DNA of 64,000 nt, from assembly GCF_014212135.1 (NCBI RefSeq), contig NZ_JACJVQ010000032.1:98908-162907 (forward strand), given 5' to 3'. This document shows positions 48,437 through 56,848 of this stretch, piece by piece (the first letter of the stretch is position 1; the number at the start of each line of letters is the position of its first letter). Below the pieces are notes generated by a model, which was given only the letters and a program-made list of their open reading frames with translations, did no database searches and had not been told where the DNA came from. This DNA comes from Cohnella thailandensis. GTDB taxonomy: Bacteria > Bacillota > Bacilli > Paenibacillales > Paenibacillaceae. The position numbers and the translations under genes are program-made.

Positions 48437-48506
48437 ATCATAAAGCGGTTCGGCCTGTCGGGGAAGTACGCACTTCGGCGTGAGTTGGTTACGCCGGGGT
48501 AACCAA
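48437..48506 (-). promoter_or_regulatory. Promoter of hxlAB and candidate HxlR site
   Basis: On the minus strand TTCCCC (complement of 48460-48465), 17-bp spacer, TATGAT (complement of 48437-48442): a poor -35, as expected for an activated promoter. Some 20 bases further upstream is the dyad TTGGTTAC-N6-GTAACCAA (48485-48506, arms 8 bp perfect), a good place for an activator such as HxlR. The remaining part of the region up to 48600 carries the opposite-strand ABC-F promoter. Confidence 0.55.
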
Positions 48507-48573
48507 TGGGCCGTCGCCGTTCTTCCGAACGATGAGTTTTACCTAAAATCCCCTTTCTATGGTGTTGCCAGTA

Positions 48574-48582
48574 TGCTATAAT
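48574..48582 (+). promoter_or_regulatory. Extended -10 promoter of the second ABC-F leader
   Basis: TGcTATAAT (48574-48582), a perfect extended -10, with a weak TTTCTA 17 bases upstream of the hexamer. Transcription would start near 48589, about 26 bases before the leader ORF. Confidence 0.6.
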
Positions 48583-48614
48583 ACCTCTAATTATGTTTAA
48601 AGGGGGTGAGGTAG

Positions 48615-48758
48615 GTGAATCTCGAAATGGTCAATAACCGTCTTAGCCAGCTTCATTTGGAAATGACTGGCATCGCTCCGACATCTCTCGCGAACGGGAT
48701 CCGTCTGTCCATTTTTGCTAATACGATTAACCCATTCGCGAGAAGACGCCTGCCTTGA
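48615..48758 (+). CDS. Leader peptide of the second ABC-F gene, 47 residues
   Basis: GTG start at 48615 preceded by aaagggggtgagg, 47 codons, stop TGA at 48756. The predicted peptide begins MNLEMVNNRLSQLHLEM and ends NTINPFARRRLP. It contains an LSIF segment and a tri-arginine RRR; both short aliphatic and R-x-R motifs are known from macrolide-stalling leaders (ErmC, ErmD, MsrA), though that comparison is only suggestive. The ORF overlaps a 13-base stem (48686-48698 with 48731-48743) and ends just before a terminator, so its translation can influence transcription of the ABC-F gene. Confidence 0.55.
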   Translation: MNLEMVNNRLSQLHLEMTGIAPTSLANGIRLSIFANTINPFARRRLP

Positions 48759-48805
48759 CCACGACGGAACGTTAGTCAAGAGCCGCGGCTTATTGCCGCG
48801 GCTCT
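48686..48805 (+). promoter_or_regulatory. Attenuator hairpins and terminator ahead of the second ABC-F gene
   Basis: Stem A: tctcgcgaacggg (48686-48698) with cccattcgcgaga (48731-48743), one mismatch, inside the leader ORF. Stem B: cttgac (48754-48759) with gtcaag (48775-48780), over the leader stop codon and touching the terminator foot. Terminator: agagccgcgg (48779-48788) with ccgcggctct (48796-48805), 10 bp perfect, then ttattgtt. The ABC-F ATG comes 48 bases later. A terminator inside the transcription unit implies conditional read-through. I could not find a strong antiterminator. Confidence 0.65.
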
Positions 48806-48852
48806 TTATTGTTCGGGCAAGAAGGGTCTTCCATGAGCAGGAGGCTCTTACT

Positions 48853-50760
48853 ATGATAATTGCAAACGTACAACAGCTTCGCAAATACCATTCGGCGAAC
48901 CTTATTCTGGACGGAGCGACGTTCCAAATTCAGGAGCAGGAGAAGGTCGCCTTGATCGGCCGCAACGGCTCGGGCAAATCCACGCTTCTGCGAATCCTGT
49001 CCGGCTACGATCAGCCGGATGGAGGCTCCGTCTCGATCAAGAAGGATCTGCGGATCGGTTACTTGCCGCAGATCCCGGCCGAGTTCGAACGGATGACCCT
49101 TTACGAAGTGCTTGCGCACGGCTTTAATGACCTTTCGCAGCTTAAGCAAAAAATGTCGGAACTCGAACTCCGGATGGCGAGCCCGGAAGCCGCAGAACGA
49201 CCGGAGCTGATGGGCAGTCTGTTGGCGGAATATACGGACGTCCAGGAGCGGTTCGAGCAAGGCGGCGGCTACGAGATGGATACGTCCATCGACCAGGTGG
49301 CGAGCGGGCTGCAGATCGCCAGGGAAGACGATTCGCGCCCTTTCCGAAGCTTGTCGGGGGGAGAGAAATCCCGGGTCGTGCTCGCCTCCCAGCTCGTCAC
49401 CCGTCCGGGGCTGCTTCTGCTCGACGAGCCGACGAACCATCTCGATATGGCGGGGATCGAATGGTTGGAGCAATTCGTGCAACGGTACGACGGCGCCTGC
49501 GTCATCGTGTCGCACGACCGGTACTTCCTTGATGCGGTCTGCGGCAAAACGATCGAACTGGAGGATGGCGAAGCCCATCTCTATCACGCGTCCTACAGCG
49601 GGTACGTCAAAGAAAAGGAAGAACGTCTTCTGAGGCAGTTCGAGCTGTACCAAGAACAGCAGAAAAACATAAAGAAGATGAAGGAAACGATTCGGCAGCT
49701 CGAAGAGTGGGGACGGGTCGGAGGCAACGAGAAATTTTTCAAGCGGGCGGCTTCGATTCGCAAGGCGCTCGACAGGATGGAGAAGGTCAAGCGGCCGGCT
49801 TTGGAACGGAAATCGGCCGATTTCGCCATTAACCCTCTAGACCGTTCTGGCAACCGGGTCATCGAAATCGAAGGAATTGCCAAGCGGTTCGAAGACCGCG
49901 TTATTCTTAAGGATGCGGAAGGCGTCCTCTTCTACGGAGAGAACGTGGCGCTCGTCGGAGACAACGGTTCCGGCAAAACGACGCTGTTCAAGCTATTGTT
50001 AGGCGAGCTTGCTCCCGACTCCGGGCAGATCAAGCATGGCTCCCGCGTGGATATCGGTTATTTGGCGCAGCAGGAGCCTATCCAAGATCCTAAGCGGACG
50101 GTGCTCGATTATTTTCGCAAGGAAGGCGGTCTGGAGGAAGGGGAAGCGCGCGGCGTGCTCGCTCAATATTTGTTCTACGGCGCCGACGTGTTCAAGTCCC
50201 TGCAGTCTCTGTCCGGCGGTGAATGGACGCGTTTGCGGCTGGCTCTGCTCGTCAGGAGGAAGCCGAACCTGCTGCTCCTCGACGAACCGACGAACCATCT
50301 CGACATCGATTCGAGGGAAGCGCTCGAGGAGGCTCTCGAGGATTACCCGGGAACCGTGCTCGCCATCTCCCACGATCGTTATTTCATCAACCGTCTGGCC
50401 AAGAGGGTGTGGGAGCTGAAGGAAGGAGCCCTGACCGCGTATCTCGGCAATTATGACGAGTACCTGGCGGGCCGGCAGAAGCCACAATCGACGAAATCCG
50501 ATCCGACCCGAATGATCAAGAAAGAGCCGGCGAAGAGCGAGCGGAAGCCGGTCCGCGGAGAGACTGGCGATCTTACTGCCGAGAAGCTGGAACATGAGAT
50601 TCGGTTTATCGAAGAGGAGCTTAAACGGCTCGACGCGGAGTTGAACGGATTGAGCGGCATCGGGAACGAGGCGGACCTTGAAGCCCTGTGGCAACGGAGA
50701 GTAAAGCTGCAGGCGCGGCTGGAGGAGCATATGGAGCGATGGCTGGAGCTTGAGGATTAA
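48853..50760 (+). CDS. ABC-F family ATPase, possible ribosome protection protein
   Basis: 635 residues from the ATG at 48853 (gcaggagg upstream); the longer frame overlaps the leader terminator. Two ATPase domains with Walker A GRNGSGKST and GDNGSGKTT, signatures LSGGEKSR and LSGGEWTR, Walker B LLLLDEPTNHLD twice, and a long helical linker (about 240-330: KIKKMKETIRQLEEWGRVGGNEKFFKRAASIRKALDRMEKVKRP region). The C-terminal coiled coil (about 560-635) resembles Uup/YdiF-type proteins. It acts on ribosomes; whether as a resistance factor or translation factor is open, but the attenuator leader favours drug-inducible protection. Confidence 0.87.
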   Translation: MIIANVQQLRKYHSANLILDGATFQIQEQEKVALIGRNGSGKSTLLRILSGYDQPDGGSVSIKKDLRIGYLPQIPAEFERMTLYEVLAHGFNDLSQLKQKMSELELRMASPEAAERPELMGSLLAEYTDVQERFEQGGGYEMDTSIDQVASGLQIAREDDSRPFRSLSGGEKSRVVLASQLVTRPGLLLLDEPTNHLDMAGIEWLEQFVQRYDGACVIVSHDRYFLDAVCGKTIELEDGEAHLYHASYSGYVKEKEERLLRQFELYQEQQKNIKKMKETIRQLEEWGRVGGNEKFFKRAASIRKALDRMEKVKRPALERKSADFAINPLDRSGNRVIEIEGIAKRFEDRVILKDAEGVLFYGENVALVGDNGSGKTTLFKLLLGELAPDSGQIKHGSRVDIGYLAQQEPIQDPKRTVLDYFRKEGGLEEGEARGVLAQYLFYGADVFKSLQSLSGGEWTRLRLALLVRRKPNLLLLDEPTNHLDIDSREALEEALEDYPGTVLAISHDRYFINRLAKRVWELKEGALTAYLGNYDEYLAGRQKPQSTKSDPTRMIKKEPAKSERKPVRGETGDLTAEKLEHEIRFIEEELKRLDAELNGLSGIGNEADLEALWQRRVKLQARLEEHMERWLELED

Positions 50761-50768
50761 GCGAGGCG

Positions 50769-50800
50769 AGCCCTCCCGATGAACGGGAGGGCTTCTTTCT
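50769..50800 (+). terminator. Terminator after the second ABC-F gene
   Basis: Stem agccctcccg (50769-50778) with cgggagggct (50784-50793), 10 bp perfect, 5-base loop, then tctttctt. Confidence 0.87.
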
Positions 50801-50881
50801 TGCCGGGTTAGGTATTGACATCAATTGGAATGAACGATTGAATGGAATAGACCCTGGAAGGAATAAGGAGGTCGGGAACCG

Positions 50882-51574
50882 ATGATTTACGACTGCCTGA
50901 TCGTCGACGACGAAGTCGAGCTCGCGGAGGCGACATGCGAATATTTGAATCTGTGCGAGGTGCGATCGGCTTACGTAACGAGCTCGGAGGATTGCGAACG
51001 ATTCCTGCGGGACAACGAAACGAAGCTGATCCTTCTCGATATTAATCTGGGCGAGACGTCCGGGTTCGAATTGTGCAAAAGGCTGAGGCAAACGACCGAC
51101 GTGCCCATCCTCTTCATCAGCGCCCGTTCCAGCGACGACGACGTTCTGATTGCCCTGAACATAGGCGGCGACGATTATATCCGAAAGCCTTATTCGCTTA
51201 GCATTCTGCTGGCGAAAACGAAGGCGGTGCTGAAACGTTACGGCAGCGGCGGAAGCTCGGGTTCGGCGGATCGGCTGAGCTTCGGGAACGTGACGATCGA
51301 CAGCCGGCTCGGCCGGGTTCGCGTCGGTGAAACGGAGGTTAAGCTCAAGGCGTTGGAATTGAAGCTGATCTGCTACCTGGCCAGAAACCGTAACCGGGTC
51401 GTCGCCAAGGACGAGCTGTTCCACAACGTATGGGGAGACTCCTTCACGGGCGACGGCACGCTTAACGTACATATTCGGCATTTGCGCGAGAAGCTGGAAG
51501 AGAACCCCAATGATCCTCGATATATCAAGACCGTATGGGGAACGGGCTACATCCTGGAGGACAATCCGTCGTGA
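50882..51574 (+). CDS. OmpR-type response regulator (ABC exporter locus)
   Basis: 230 residues. Receiver with phosphoacceptor Asp53 (LILLDINLGETSGFEL), Ser of ISARSSDDD and Lys of IRKPYS. Winged-helix C-terminus (VKLKALELKLICYLARNRNRVVAKDELFHNVWG, GTLNVHIRHLREKLEENPNDPRYIKTVWGTGYIL, given in part). Stop overlaps the kinase start (GTGA). It probably activates the ABC genes 1.4 kb downstream via direct repeats at 52829-52846. A TTGACA (50815-50820) lies upstream but no clean -10 follows. Confidence 0.92.
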   Translation: MIYDCLIVDDEVELAEATCEYLNLCEVRSAYVTSSEDCERFLRDNETKLILLDINLGETSGFELCKRLRQTTDVPILFISARSSDDDVLIALNIGGDDYIRKPYSLSILLAKTKAVLKRYGSGGSSGSADRLSFGNVTIDSRLGRVRVGETEVKLKALELKLICYLARNRNRVVAKDELFHNVWGDSFTGDGTLNVHIRHLREKLEENPNDPRYIKTVWGTGYILEDNPS

Positions 51575-52824
51575 AGACCAAGAGGCTGCTCTTGCTGATC
51601 GCTGCCGTTATCGCCGCCGGCGCCATTCTATCTTATCGGATTCTTCATTCCAACTTCGATATCGAAGTCGACGTCGTCGAGATCAACGAAGCGGCCAAAA
51701 CGATCGAACAGGCGCTGGGAGCTTTCGATGCAGCCGATTTGAGCGCGATTCCTTACCCCTTCGCCGTAATCGACAGCGAGGGAACGGTTCTCTATCGATC
51801 GAGAGCGGACACCCCCGATACGGTATACGAGGCCATTCGCGAGAGAAGCACGATCGTAGACATTAAGATAAACGATGAAGTCGCTGGCAAGCTCTTGCTT
51901 AACCATGAGGATCGGCTGCAGGTGAAGGAAATCAAAGAGAAGCTGTTCGCCGTTCTGCTGACGGCATTCGTTCTGTTGGGCCTGTTAGGAGCAGCCTATC
52001 TTCTCTATCTGCAGCTCGCCGTATTTAAACCGTTCCGCAAGCTGCAGCGATTCGCGCTCCAAGTGGCGAGAGGGAATCTGGACCTCCCGCTTGCGATGGA
52101 CAAGAACAACTTGTTCGGAGCGTTCACCGAGAGCTTCGATATCATGCGGGAGGAACTGTCCGCGGCCCGGCAGGGAGAATACGAAGCCAACCGCAGCAAG
52201 AAGGAGCTCGTCGCCAGCTTAAGCCACGATATCAAGACGCCGGTCGCTTCCATCAAAGCCTTAAGCGAATTGATGTTTCTGCAAGCAACCGACGAGAAAG
52301 CGATCCGGCAGCTTGGCGCGATCAATGCCAAGGCGGATCAGATCGATCTGCTCGTCACCGATATGTTCCACGCGACGCTGGAGGAGCTGCAGGAGCTTAA
52401 AGTGACGGTATCGGAAGAGTCCAGCGCGATCTTGGCCGGCATGGCCGCCGGCGAGATTCAACCGATCCGCTGCGATCCGATTCCGGAATGCATCGTACGG
52501 ATGGATCCGATGCGACTGCAGCAGGTTCTGGACAACGTTCTGAGCAACTCTTACAAATACGCCGCAACCCCGATCTCGATTTCTTCGCGCATCTCGGGAT
52601 CTTTTCTCGAGCTAAGCATATCGGATTACGGCCCCGGCGTCGGCCGAGACGAGCTGCCCTTGCTTTTCCATAAATTTTACCGGGGCAGCAATTCGGAGAG
52701 GCACGGCGGTTCGGGACTCGGCCTCTATCTATCCCGGTACTTCATGAAGAACATGGACGGCGACATCGAATGCTATAACCGCGAAGAGGGGTTCACGGTC
52801 ACGCTTAAATTGAAACTCGCTTAA
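51571..52824 (+). CDS. Sensor histidine kinase (ABC exporter locus)
   Basis: 417 residues from the GTG at 51571, 10 bases after ggagg and overlapping the regulator stop. First helix at 5-24, an extracytoplasmic sensor of about 110 residues, second helix at about 130-152, a short HAMP-like linker, dimerisation helix SLSHDIKTPVASIKAL, and ATPase boxes LDNVLSNSYKYA, DYGPGVGRDE and GGSGLGLYLSRYFM. The sensor domain makes it different from the intramembrane-sensing BceS kinases usually coupled to peptide-detoxifying ABC exporters. Confidence 0.92.
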   Translation: MKTKRLLLLIAAVIAAGAILSYRILHSNFDIEVDVVEINEAAKTIEQALGAFDAADLSAIPYPFAVIDSEGTVLYRSRADTPDTVYEAIRERSTIVDIKINDEVAGKLLLNHEDRLQVKEIKEKLFAVLLTAFVLLGLLGAAYLLYLQLAVFKPFRKLQRFALQVARGNLDLPLAMDKNNLFGAFTESFDIMREELSAARQGEYEANRSKKELVASLSHDIKTPVASIKALSELMFLQATDEKAIRQLGAINAKADQIDLLVTDMFHATLEELQELKVTVSEESSAILAGMAAGEIQPIRCDPIPECIVRMDPMRLQQVLDNVLSNSYKYAATPISISSRISGSFLELSISDYGPGVGRDELPLLFHKFYRGSNSERHGGSGLGLYLSRYFMKNMDGDIECYNREEGFTVTLKLKLA

Positions 52825-52828
52825 AGAA

Positions 52829-52883
52829 TTAAGAAATGGTTAAGAACCGGGCAAAGATCGGCTAAGATTTGCTCCTGTATGAT
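52829..52883 (+). promoter_or_regulatory. Response-regulator repeats and promoter of the ABC exporter genes
   Basis: Direct repeat TTAAGAA at 52829-52835 and 52840-52846, exactly 11 bp apart, with a related CTAAGAT at 52862-52868, two further helical turns downstream. A TATGAT -10 (52878-52883) follows without a recognisable -35. Tandem half-sites one helical turn apart are typical of OmpR-family binding. Confidence 0.6.
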
Positions 52884-52922
52884 GAGAGACAGAATAACCA
52901 TTTCATTTAAGGGAGCGCGCAT

Positions 52923-53684
52923 ATGGGAAGAACGTTGATCCGAACGGAGAAGCTGTGCAAATCATTCTCGAATGACGGAAACCAGCAGCACGTATTGAAA
53001 AATTTGGATATGAGCTTGATGGAAGGAGACTTCACCGTCATCATGGGAAGCTCCGGGTCGGGCAAGTCGACCCTGCTCTATGCGATCAGCGGCATGGACA
53101 AGCCGACGCTCGGAGAGATTCATTTCGACGGTCAAGAGATCTCCAAGCTTAGCAACGACCGGCTGGCGAAATTCAGAAGGGATTATTGCGGATTCGTGTT
53201 CCAGCAGATCTGCCTGCTGGATAACATGAGCGTGCTCGACAACGCCCTTACGAGCGGCTTGCTTCTCAGCAGGAATAAAAAGAAGATCGCGGCTAAAGCC
53301 AAGGAATTGTTCAAGAGAGTCAGCTTAAGCGAATCGTCCTGGGGCAAATTCCCTTCGCAGCTGTCCGGAGGAGAAGCGCAGAGAGCCGGAATCGTTCGGG
53401 CATTGATCAACGATCCGAAGATCGTGTTCGCGGACGAGCCGACCGGCGCACTCAATTCCGTCTCGAGCGGCAACGTGCTAGACGTCTTAACCGATATTCA
53501 CCGGAACGGCCAGAGCATCGTCATGGTCACCCACGACATCAAGTCCGCCTTGCGCGGCAATCGGGTGATCTACCTGCGCGACGGCATCATCTGCGGAGAC
53601 CTTGGTCTCGGTCCCTATTCCCCGGAACTAAATTCAGGAAGGCAGGAGAGATTAAAAGACTTCCTAGCCGAGATGGGGTGGTAG
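52923..53684 (+). CDS. ABC transporter ATP-binding protein (MacB/BceA type)
   Basis: 253 residues. Walker A GSSGSGKST, Q-loop FVFQQICLLDNMSVLDNALT, signature LSGGEAQRAGIVRAL, Walker B IVFADEPTGALNSVSSG, H-loop TH. The subgroup with 'DEPTGAL' and FVFQQ is that of LolD/MacB/BceA exporters. It energises the permease encoded 1 base downstream. It is preceded by the TTAAGAA repeats and a ribosome binding site taaggga. Confidence 0.93.
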   Translation: MGRTLIRTEKLCKSFSNDGNQQHVLKNLDMSLMEGDFTVIMGSSGSGKSTLLYAISGMDKPTLGEIHFDGQEISKLSNDRLAKFRRDYCGFVFQQICLLDNMSVLDNALTSGLLLSRNKKKIAAKAKELFKRVSLSESSWGKFPSQLSGGEAQRAGIVRALINDPKIVFADEPTGALNSVSSGNVLDVLTDIHRNGQSIVMVTHDIKSALRGNRVIYLRDGIICGDLGLGPYSPELNSGRQERLKDFLAEMGW

Positions 53685-53685
53685 C

Positions 53686-56031
53686 ATGAAGATCGCACGT
53701 CTCGCCATCGCCAATATCCGCAACGGCAAAAGCGCAGCGCTCTCGCAGCTCGTCCTGATCTTCATTGCCGCCTTGCTGCTTACGACGGGCATGACGGTGA
53801 TCGGCCAGATCGGCAGCTTCTTCGACCGGAAGACCGATCAGCTGCGCGACCCGCACGCGGTCATGATCATCGAAGAGGCGCAATTCAAACCGGAGTACGA
53901 ACAGTTTGTCCGATCCTATCCCGGGGTCTCCTCCGCCGAGGCGGAACCGATCTTGCTCTTGAACGGGACGAATTTTCTATTCAATCATAGCAACATGTCG
54001 ATCGGGACGGTCATCCTGAACGCGGAGAAGGAGAGATCGCTTTCTCCGCTGAATCTGATCGAGACATCGAAGACGGCTACCGCCGAAGACATCTATTTAT
54101 CTTATAGTTTTAAAGTGAGCGGAGGCTACCAGCTGGGAGATTCCTTCACCTTCCACTACAAGGAGAAGGACTACCGGTTTCGCGTCGCGGGCTTCTTCGA
54201 AACGACGATGATGGGATCGCAGAGCATGGGAAGCTTCAAGTTTTATTTAGCGGATGCCTCCTATCGTAACCTAGCCGATTCGCTGGGCGAGTCCTCCGGA
54301 GGCCGATTGTTATCCGCAACGCTCGGCGACCGTTACGAGGGAGCTGAGCTTCTAAGCGATTTCAAGCGCGCGTTCCCCGAGATGGATACCCCGAACAATT
54401 CCGATTATACGTGGCAGATCGATGTCGGGACGGTGAAAAGCACGAGCACGATGACCGTCAATATTGTCGCCATGCTTCTTATCGCCTTTGCGTCGGTTAT
54501 CGTACTGGTCTGCTTGATCGTCATCAAGTTCCGGGTATCGAACAGCATCAAGGACGGCATGAGAAACATCGGCATTCTTCAAGCCATCGGCTATACGAAC
54601 GGGCAAATCCTCTTCGCGTTCGTTCTGCAATTCGCGGGAATCGCATTCGTCGGAAGCGTCGCGGGCGTTGCCGCTTCCCATGCGGCGATGCCGTTCTTCG
54701 GCAGTGTGATCAGCAGCTTATCCGGGCTTCGATGGAGCGGGAGCTTCGACCTCGCGGTCCAATTCGGCAGCTTGTTCCTGGTCGTGGCGCTCGTGTTGGC
54801 GGTTACGCTGCAATCCTCGCTGCGCATCCGCAAGCTCGCGCCCGTTGCCGCCCTTCGCGGAGGAATCGCGACTCACAGCTTCCGCAGGAACTATTTTCCT
54901 CTGGAACGGTCCAGAGGCGGCCTGGATTACGTTCTCGCCTTAAAGGCGATGATGGCCGGGCGCAAGCACAACGCCATGATTGCTTTGATTATGGCCGCCG
55001 TCACCTTCGGCTCGATCTTCTCCATCATTCTGTACTATAACGTCGCCAAGGACAAAACGGCCTTTATCCATCTGGTCGGAGTGGAAACGTCCAACGTATT
55101 GGTTACGGCGAATTCCGGAGAGAATGGACAACGGCTTCGAGAATCGTTGGAGAAGGAGGTCGGAGTCGATAAGGTGACGGTTCTGGATCTCGTCGAGACG
55201 AGGATGGAAGGAGAGACCGTCTACACGAACCTGTCCGACGACTTCGGGAGGCTCGAGAACAATACGGCCTACGAAGGGCGGCATCCGAAATACGACAACG
55301 AGATTTCGATCTCCTGGCTGATCGCCAAAAAATTGGATAAGCGCATCGGCGATACGATTCAGGTGGAAGCGGGGGGAAGAACGTATTCGTACCTCGTAAC
55401 CGGGTTCAGCCAGGAGATCAACAACATGGGGCAGGTCGCGAATTTGACCTTGACCGGCATGCGGCATCTGATTCCGGACTACCGAGCGACATCGTTTCAC
55501 GTCTACTTGGAGGGCAAGTCCAACGAGCCTTTTATTTCCGATATCAAAGAGAAGTACGGGGATGCCATTCGAGATGTCATCGACGTCGACGAGACCTTGA
55601 AGAGTCAGACCGGCACCTACGTGTCAGCCGTGTTCGCCATCATGGTAGTCGTTCTGACTTCTACGGTGCTGGTAATGGCGTTAATCCTTTACTTGGTCAT
55701 CCAAACGTCGATCCTGAAGCGCAAGCAAGAGTTCGGCATACAGAAAGCCCTCGGCTTCAGCGCTTTGCAGCTGATGAATCAGATCGCGATAAGCTTCGTT
55801 CCCGTCGCGGTTGCGGGAGTGTTCATCGGATGTCTGCTCGGCTGCTTGTGCACCAATCCGCTGCTTGCGCTGCTCTTCTCCAGCACGGGAATAAAGAGCG
55901 TTCAATTTGTCGTCAACGTGCCGGTGATTGCCGCAGTCGGGGCCGTCATCGTCATTCTCGCTTATATCATCTCGCTGCTTGTTTCTCGACGCGTTCGCCA
56001 TTTATCGGCCTACAGCTTGATCGTGGAATAA
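53686..56031 (+). CDS. FtsX-like ABC transporter permease, 781 residues
   Basis: 781 residues with two FtsX domains. Helix at about 17-37, external domain of about 210 residues (38-250), helices near 253-277, 308-335 and 357-375, then a second block beginning with a helix near 427-447, a second external domain (450-640) and three helices at about 646-670, 700-724 and 740-765. This eight-helix duplicated layout is that of MacB_PCD/YtrF-like permeases, not the ten-helix BceB with one large loop. With the ATPase it should export or disassemble a membrane-active compound (inference). Confidence 0.9.
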   Translation: MKIARLAIANIRNGKSAALSQLVLIFIAALLLTTGMTVIGQIGSFFDRKTDQLRDPHAVMIIEEAQFKPEYEQFVRSYPGVSSAEAEPILLLNGTNFLFNHSNMSIGTVILNAEKERSLSPLNLIETSKTATAEDIYLSYSFKVSGGYQLGDSFTFHYKEKDYRFRVAGFFETTMMGSQSMGSFKFYLADASYRNLADSLGESSGGRLLSATLGDRYEGAELLSDFKRAFPEMDTPNNSDYTWQIDVGTVKSTSTMTVNIVAMLLIAFASVIVLVCLIVIKFRVSNSIKDGMRNIGILQAIGYTNGQILFAFVLQFAGIAFVGSVAGVAASHAAMPFFGSVISSLSGLRWSGSFDLAVQFGSLFLVVALVLAVTLQSSLRIRKLAPVAALRGGIATHSFRRNYFPLERSRGGLDYVLALKAMMAGRKHNAMIALIMAAVTFGSIFSIILYYNVAKDKTAFIHLVGVETSNVLVTANSGENGQRLRESLEKEVGVDKVTVLDLVETRMEGETVYTNLSDDFGRLENNTAYEGRHPKYDNEISISWLIAKKLDKRIGDTIQVEAGGRTYSYLVTGFSQEINNMGQVANLTLTGMRHLIPDYRATSFHVYLEGKSNEPFISDIKEKYGDAIRDVIDVDETLKSQTGTYVSAVFAIMVVVLTSTVLVMALILYLVIQTSILKRKQEFGIQKALGFSALQLMNQIAISFVPVAVAGVFIGCLLGCLCTNPLLALLFSSTGIKSVQFVVNVPVIAAVGAVIVILAYIISLLVSRRVRHLSAYSLIVE

Positions 56032-56058
56032 GCGAATGCAGCTCCATATCCTCGCACG

Positions 56059-56083
56059 AAGCCGACTTCCGGTCGGCTTTTTG
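56059..56083 (+). terminator. Terminator of the ABC exporter operon
   Basis: Stem aagccgac (56059-56066) with gtcggctt (56072-56079), 5-base loop, then tttt. Confidence 0.82.
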
Positions 56084-56165
56084 CATGTTTATTTAAACTC
56101 TAAGCATAAGGCTTCCTTCGCAGGACACCCTAGCTCTATCTATTTCGCATGAGGGAGGGGTAGAC

Positions 56166-56423
56166 TTGCTTAACGACAAGAAGACGAGAACTTTGGCCGA
56201 TCATGAAGCGTTGGAGCTTCATGAAGCGCTGAACTTCAAGACTTTGTGCTTGGCCAAGTCCAAGCTCATGCAAGGGCTGGTCTTCGATCAAGAGCTTCGA
56301 GCTCTGATGGAGAAAGACGTGCAAATGAACATTCAAGCGATAACCGATCTTCAACGGATTTACTCGGAAGCGAAATTCGCATCCGAAATCCCAGAGTTCA
56401 GGCCAACCCCGATTTTGAATTAA
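56166..56423 (+). CDS. Spore coat protein, YraG-like
   Basis: 85 residues from the TTG at 56166 (gagggaggggt upstream). Helical protein with HEALELHEALNFKTLCLAKSKLMQGLVFDQELRALMEKDVQMNIQAITDLQRIY, the pattern of the short YraG/YraE coat proteins. It is followed by a CotF-like gene and a zinc alcohol dehydrogenase in the order yraG-yraF-adhB-yraE-yraD known from B. subtilis, where the genes are sporulation-controlled mother-cell genes. A sigma-E/K promoter could not be recognised with confidence. Confidence 0.78.
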   Translation: MLNDKKTRTLADHEALELHEALNFKTLCLAKSKLMQGLVFDQELRALMEKDVQMNIQAITDLQRIYSEAKFASEIPEFRPTPILN

Positions 56424-56437
56424 GGAAGGAGAACGAC

Positions 56438-56848
56438 ATGGAATCGAATCAAGCGGATCCGATCCGGATGGATGCCCTCGATCCGGCGAATTCGTTGAAC
56501 ATGCCGGAGATGACGGATATGACGCTCGCGACGGATTTTCTCGTCCGGGCGAAGGAAGGCGTTCGCAACGCGGCTGTCGCGTTGACGGAGGCCGTCAGCC
56601 CTGAAGCGAGAACGCTGCTTAAATACCAGCTGAAGCAGGGAATCCAACTGCATCGGGAGATCGCCGAGCTCATGGTTCGGAAGAATTGGTTCCATCCCTA
56701 CGAGCTCGAGGAACAGTTCAAGCTGGACGGGCTGTCCGCCGTGAATACCGTAGAAATCGCCAAGCAAAAGCTGTTCCCGGACCCCGCGAACCGCAAAGGG
56801 ATGTTCGACCGAACTCCGGACGAGCCCAAGGGAGGACCGCCCGCATGA
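56438..56848 (+). CDS. CotF-like spore coat protein, YraF type
   Basis: 136 residues from the ATG at 56438 with aaggaagga. Central region TLATDFLVRAKEGVRNAAVALTEAVSPEARTLLKYQLKQGIQLHREIAELMVRKNWFHPYE is the CotF-family (DUF/PF07875) helical bundle with the terminal WFHPY. Function is structural or enzymatic-unknown in the outer coat. Its stop overlaps the adh start (ATGA), coupling the two genes. Confidence 0.82.
   Translation: MESNQADPIRMDALDPANSLNMPEMTDMTLATDFLVRAKEGVRNAAVALTEAVSPEARTLLKYQLKQGIQLHREIAELMVRKNWFHPYELEEQFKLDGLSAVNTVEIAKQKLFPDPANRKGMFDRTPDEPKGGPPA

Noticed and set aside
50882..56031. Classical BceRS-BceAB peptide-detoxification module
   Set aside because: The kinase has a sensor domain of about 110 residues and the permease has a duplicated eight-helix layout, which do not match Bce-type proteins.
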